DNA of 10,547 nucleotides from T1Sed10-7 sp046540855 (lineage in GTDB: Bacteria; Actinomycetota; Nitriliruptoria; Nitriliruptorales; Nitriliruptoraceae). Below, piece after piece: positions 8,051 through 10,547 of this stretch (position 1 is the first letter of the stretch; the number at the start of each line of letters is the position of its first letter). The position numbers were made by a program, and so were the translations under genes. The notes under the pieces were generated by a model that did no database searches, was not told the DNA's origin, and was given only the letters and a program-made list of their open reading frames with translations. The stretch spans positions 1 through 10,547 of the forward strand of contig JBKHEJ010000093.1 in NCBI GenBank assembly GCA_046540855.1. The letters are read 5' to 3'.

Positions 8051-9276
8051 GCCAGCGGCCCGCGGGCGACGGGGCAGCTCATGCAGCGCGGGCCGCCGCG
8101 GCCCCGCGGCAGCTCGTAGGACGGGATGGTGTGCACGGTGATGCCGGCGTCGTGGAGGATCTCGTTGGTGGCCACGTTGCGCTCGTAGGCGACGACCTCG
8201 CCCGGACGCAGCGCCAGGGTGTTGTTCGCGTCGTTCCACTGCTCGCGCTCGGCGCGGGTGGCCGACAGCGCCGGCTCGATGACCCGGGCGTGGTCGAGCC
8301 CGGCCGCCCAGGCCAGCCCGTGGACCAGGTCGGGGCCGGCGCTGACGTGCACCCCGTCCTCACCGCGTCGGGTGAGCTGGAACACGCGCGAGGCAGCGGT
8401 CATCTGCGGGTAGGTGATGAAGGCGTCGACGTCCACCTGGGTCACGACCGTGTCGAGGTGCATCGCGGCACGCACCTTGGGGAGCTCCACGGCCAGGATG
8501 CGGTCGACGACGCCCGCGTGGAACAACCTCGACGCCAGCGTCTCCACCCCCGCCGGCGAGGTCCGCTCGCTCAGACCGATGGCGAGCCCGCGCTCGCCGA
8601 CGACCAGCACGTCGCCGCCCTCGAAGGTGGCCGGGTGCCGGTCGATCGGCTGGTCGCCGAACCACACCGGCGCACCCGCGAAGCGCGGGTGGGTCCGGTA
8701 GAGGGTGCGCAGCAGGTCCGTCTCGCGGCGGCGGGCGGAGCGGTGCATCGGGGAGAGCACCACCCCCTCGCCGATCCACGCCGAGGCGTCCCGCATGAAC
8801 ACCAGGTTCGGCAGCGGCTCGAACAGCGGGTCCCCCGGTGCCGCCGCCGCGGCGACCAGCCCGTCGATGTCGCCAGCCTCCTCGTGGGTGATGCCACCGA
8901 TCAGCCGCGCCACGAGCTCGTGGGGGTCGCCGGCGAGCACCCGCTCGCGCACGGCCGCGACCGCTTCCGGCCCGCAGGTCGTGTCCGTGACGTGGCGGTC
9001 GACCAGGTCGCGCGCCTCGTCGGGGTCGGCCACCACCTCGGCGAGCAGGTCGGTGAGCACCAGCACCTCGACCCCCTCGCGGCGGAGCAGGTCGGTGAAG
9101 GCGTCGTGCTCCTTCTGGGCGTGCTCGACCCAGAGCAGCTCGTCGAACAGCAGGCGCTCCATGTTGGAGGGGGTGACGCGGCGGAGCTCCTCGCCGGGAC
9201 GGTGGACGAGCACCGCCTCGAGGGCGCCGACCTCGGAGCGGACCGACGGGGTGGTGGATCGAACGCTCTCGGTCAT
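8047..9276 (-). CDS. arcA: Arginine deiminase
   Basis: Hydrolyses L-arginine to citrulline and ammonia in the cytoplasm; 409 residues, the usual family length. Active-site positions of the guanidino-modifying fold are present: Asp163 in FMRDASAW (usually FTRD), Glu219 in FEGGD, His273 and Asp275 in HLDT, and the nucleophile Cys398 in GGPRCMSCP near the C-terminus. The ANNTLALRPGEVVAYERN stretch is also typical. The ATG at 9276 has GGGAGG seven bases upstream; the frame is open further upstream, but only as a shadow of the NYN gene. Carbamate kinase and ornithine carbamoyltransferase, the partners for making ATP from arginine, are not in the window. It follows the NYN gene by 40 bases and overlaps the ABC gene by four, so the three probably form one transcript. 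Confidence 0.95.
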
Positions 9277-9279
9277 GCC

Positions 9280-9300
9280 GTGGCCTCCCGTGGCCTCCCG
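9280..9300 (-). promoter_or_regulatory. arcA: Duplicated ribosome-binding site of arginine deiminase
   Basis: The 10-base word TGGCCTCCCG occurs twice in tandem (9281-9290 and 9291-9300). On the gene strand this places two GGGAGG sequences before the ATG, one seven bases away and another ten bases further upstream. The near copy has the right spacing to be the working Shine-Dalgarno site; the second may be neutral. Confidence 0.55.
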
Positions 9301-9316
9301 GGGTGGTGCGGGGGCG

Positions 9317-9931
9317 TCATGCCTCCACCTCGCTGGTGCGCAACAGGCGGCTGTGCCCGCCCAGGCGACCGCGCGGCTCGAACCAGCGCCCGTCGACCGG
9401 CAGGGACTCGAGCGTGAGACGAGGCAGCGGCTCATCGAACAACCCGTCGATCGCCTCGAGGTCCACGAAGCGCAGGACGGGGTCGGTGGCCATGCCCCCG
9501 GCGTACTCGCCGAAGCCGAGCACGGTGACCGCCACCCCGCGGGCGGCGAGGCCCCGGAGCGGCTCCTGGAAGGCACGGGCGTCGTTCGAGCCGACGTAGA
9601 CCGCCTCGAGGTCCCCGTCCCGTTCGCGGGCGGCGAGGTGGTCGAGCATGTCCTGGTCGACGTCGGAGTCGCCGTGCTTGGGCTTGGCGAACACCCGGAA
9701 GCCCTCCTCGAGCAGCCACAGCACCCACCCGCGCAGCACCCCCGCGACGTGGGGCGCGACGTTGATGAACACGCACGCCTCGACCGGGTCATCGGGACCG
9801 GCGTGGTCCACCAGCCAGTCGCCGAGCACGGCGAGGTCGGGCCGATCCTTGGCGGTGGGCTTGCCCTCGATGATCGTGGCGAGCGTCATGTCGACGTTCG
9901 GCGCGTCCCAGACCAGGACGTGGCGGCCCAT
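9317..9931 (-). CDS. NYN-domain protein (PIN-like nuclease fold)
   Basis: A 204-residue protein of the NYN/LabA-like group of PIN-fold proteins, which are likely metal-dependent ribonucleases. The acidic positions expected for a PIN-like site are visible: Asp and Asn in the N-terminal VWDAPNVDM, Asp residues in GDSDVDQDMLDHL mid-protein, and Asp in VGSNDARAF. The domain covers about residues 1-165, and a tail of about 40 residues rich in Arg, Leu and Gly follows. The ATG at 9931 has GGAG five bases upstream and puts the start right before the first beta strand; a longer frame to 9970 would run into the divergent promoter. RNA target is unknown. It is first in the NYN-arcA-ABC group and divergent from the methyltransferase gene. 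Confidence 0.82.
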   Translation of the reverse strand: MGRHVLVWDAPNVDMTLATIIEGKPTAKDRPDLAVLGDWLVDHAGPDDPVEACVFINVAPHVAGVLRGWVLWLLEEGFRVFAKPKHGDSDVDQDMLDHLAARERDGDLEAVYVGSNDARAFQEPLRGLAARGVAVTVLGFGEYAGGMATDPVLRFVDLEAIDGLFDEPLPRLTLESLPVDGRWFEPRGRLGGHSRLLRTSEVEA

Positions 9932-9957
9932 CACAGCTCCGTTCGGCGGCACTCGCG

Positions 9958-9964
9958 TACCGTA
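9958..9964. promoter_or_regulatory. Possible shared -10 element in the divergent spacer
   Basis: TACCGTA at 9958-9964 reads as a TANNNT-type -10 hexamer in both directions (TACCGT on plus, TACGGT on minus). It is suitably placed for the NYN gene (start 9931) and for the methyltransferase gene (start 10012). No good -35 hexamer is visible on either side, so the call is weak. Confidence 0.25.
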
Positions 9965-9965
9965 G

Positions 9966-9990
9966 GGCACGCCGGGCGCCCACCCGTGCC
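9966..9990. promoter_or_regulatory. Dyad in the divergent spacer, possible operator
   Basis: Inverted arms GGCACG (9966-9971) and CGTGCC (9985-9990) surround a nearly centred 8-base palindrome GGGCGCCC (9974-9981). Lying between two divergent starts, next to the possible -10 element, it could be an operator acting on one or both genes. GC-rich DNA makes such dyads fairly frequent. Confidence 0.3.
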
Positions 9991-10011
9991 GACCACCACC
10001 TCGGAGCCCCC

Positions 10012-10547
10012 ATGCAGTCCCTCCTGCCGGTCGAGGTCGATGCCCACCTCGTGGAGCTCGTGAAGGCCCAGCACCTCGACCCCGTGCTCGATGACATGGA
10101 GCGGCGGGCTGATGCCCTCGACTTCCCGATCGTGGGGCGGGCGGTGGGGCGCTTCCTCGAGCTCCAGGCTCGCATGGTCGGCGCGCGCCGCGTCGTCGAG
10201 CTCGGCAGCGGCTTCGGGTACTCCGCGTACTGGTTCGCGGGCGCCGTCTCCGAGCTGAGCGGCGAGGTCATCTGCACCGACACCGACCCGGCCAACGCCG
10301 AGCTCGCCGAGGCCTACCTGCGCCGGGCCGGCAGGTGGGGCCCGGTCCGCTACCTCGTCGGCGACGCGCTCGAGGGCCTGGCGTCCGTGGACGGCGAGGT
10401 GGACGTCATCTACTGCGACATTGACAAGGCCGGCTACCCGGAGGCGTGGACCGCCGCGCGCGAGCGCCTGCGTCTCGGCGGGGTCTTCCTGTGCGACAAC
10501 GTGCTCTGGGACGGGCGCGTGGCGGGCCTGGCGCCGGGCAGGGGCGG
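10012..10547 (+). CDS. O-methyltransferase, SAM-dependent (3' end outside window)
   Basis: The first 178 residues of a class I S-adenosylmethionine-dependent methyltransferase, probably of the O-methyltransferase family that includes catechol and caffeoyl-CoA methyltransferases (COG4122-like). SAM-binding motif I is VVELGSGFGYSAYW (61-74), followed by the acidic strand end ICTDTD (87-92). CDIDKAGYP (135-143) and LCDNVLWDGRV (160-170) match the metal and substrate region of this family. The ATG at 10012 has GGAG five bases upstream, and the frame is open to the window edge. It is the only plus-strand gene, divergent from the NYN gene. Substrate cannot be inferred; about 40 residues are probably missing. 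Confidence 0.9.
   Translation, partial: MQSLLPVEVDAHLVELVKAQHLDPVLDDMERRADALDFPIVGRAVGRFLELQARMVGARRVVELGSGFGYSAYWFAGAVSELSGEVICTDTDPANAELAEAYLRRAGRWGPVRYLVGDALEGLASVDGEVDVIYCDIDKAGYPEAWTAARERLRLGGVFLCDNVLWDGRVAGLAPGRG

Noticed and set aside
8051..8239. N-terminal extension of the ABC ATPase to 8239
   Set aside because: The added Arg/Pro-rich sequence is the out-of-frame end of arginine deiminase; the GTGA overlap at 8047-8050 is the more natural start.
8131..9417. 428-codon open frame on the plus strand opposite arginine deiminase
   Set aside because: It is antisense to a complete enzyme gene, with low-complexity Arg/Gly/Val/His content and no motif.
9277..9792. N-terminal extension of arginine deiminase in an open frame
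   Set aside because: The extra residues are a shadow of the NYN gene, and a well-spaced GGGAGG supports the ATG at 9276.

Overview
The window is GC-rich (third codon positions almost all G or C), densely packed, and nearly all on the minus strand. Composition, frequent GTG starts, 4-base gene overlaps and an actinobacterial-looking thiolase and NYN protein suggest an Actinomycetota chromosome. A deep-branching lineage is possible, but the sequence alone cannot settle it.

The centre (about 1300-6950, minus strand) is a complete cytoplasmic [NiFe]-hydrogenase operon of the bidirectional NAD(P)-linked type (group 3d), in transcription order hoxE-hoxF-hoxU-hoxY-hoxH-hoxW. HoxE, HoxF and HoxU form the diaphorase arm that exchanges electrons with NAD(P)(H) through FMN and Fe-S clusters. 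HoxY and HoxH form the hydrogenase arm with the proximal [4Fe-4S] cluster and the NiFe site. HoxW is the endopeptidase that trims the HoxH C-terminus. All cluster and metal ligands I checked are present, so the enzyme looks intact. hoxE/F, F/U and U/Y overlap by 1-4 bases. In contrast hoxY and hoxH are separated by 159 bases that hold two G-quadruplex-like repeats, yet stay open in the hoxH frame with coding-like base periodicity. Downstream on the same strand is a thiolase of the FadA type, ending in a tandem hairpin that spans its stop codon.

Upstream of hoxE (7049-9931, also minus strand) is a second group: an NYN-domain protein, arginine deiminase, and an orphan ABC ATPase whose start overlaps the deiminase stop and whose N-terminus is built of short tandem repeats. 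Between this group and hoxE lie a CRP/GlxR-like palindrome and a GC-rich hairpin, the best candidates for control of the hox operon and termination of the upstream genes.

At the right edge an O-methyltransferase gene starts on the plus strand and runs off the window. The 80-base divergent spacer before it carries a dyad and a symmetric -10-like element. No RNA genes, insertion sequences or CRISPR arrays were seen. The hydrogenase itself is a known system. The more unusual items are the hoxY-TGA-hoxH same-frame arrangement, the HoxE-containing five-subunit form in a GC-rich actinobacterial setting, and the repeat-bearing ABC ATPase.
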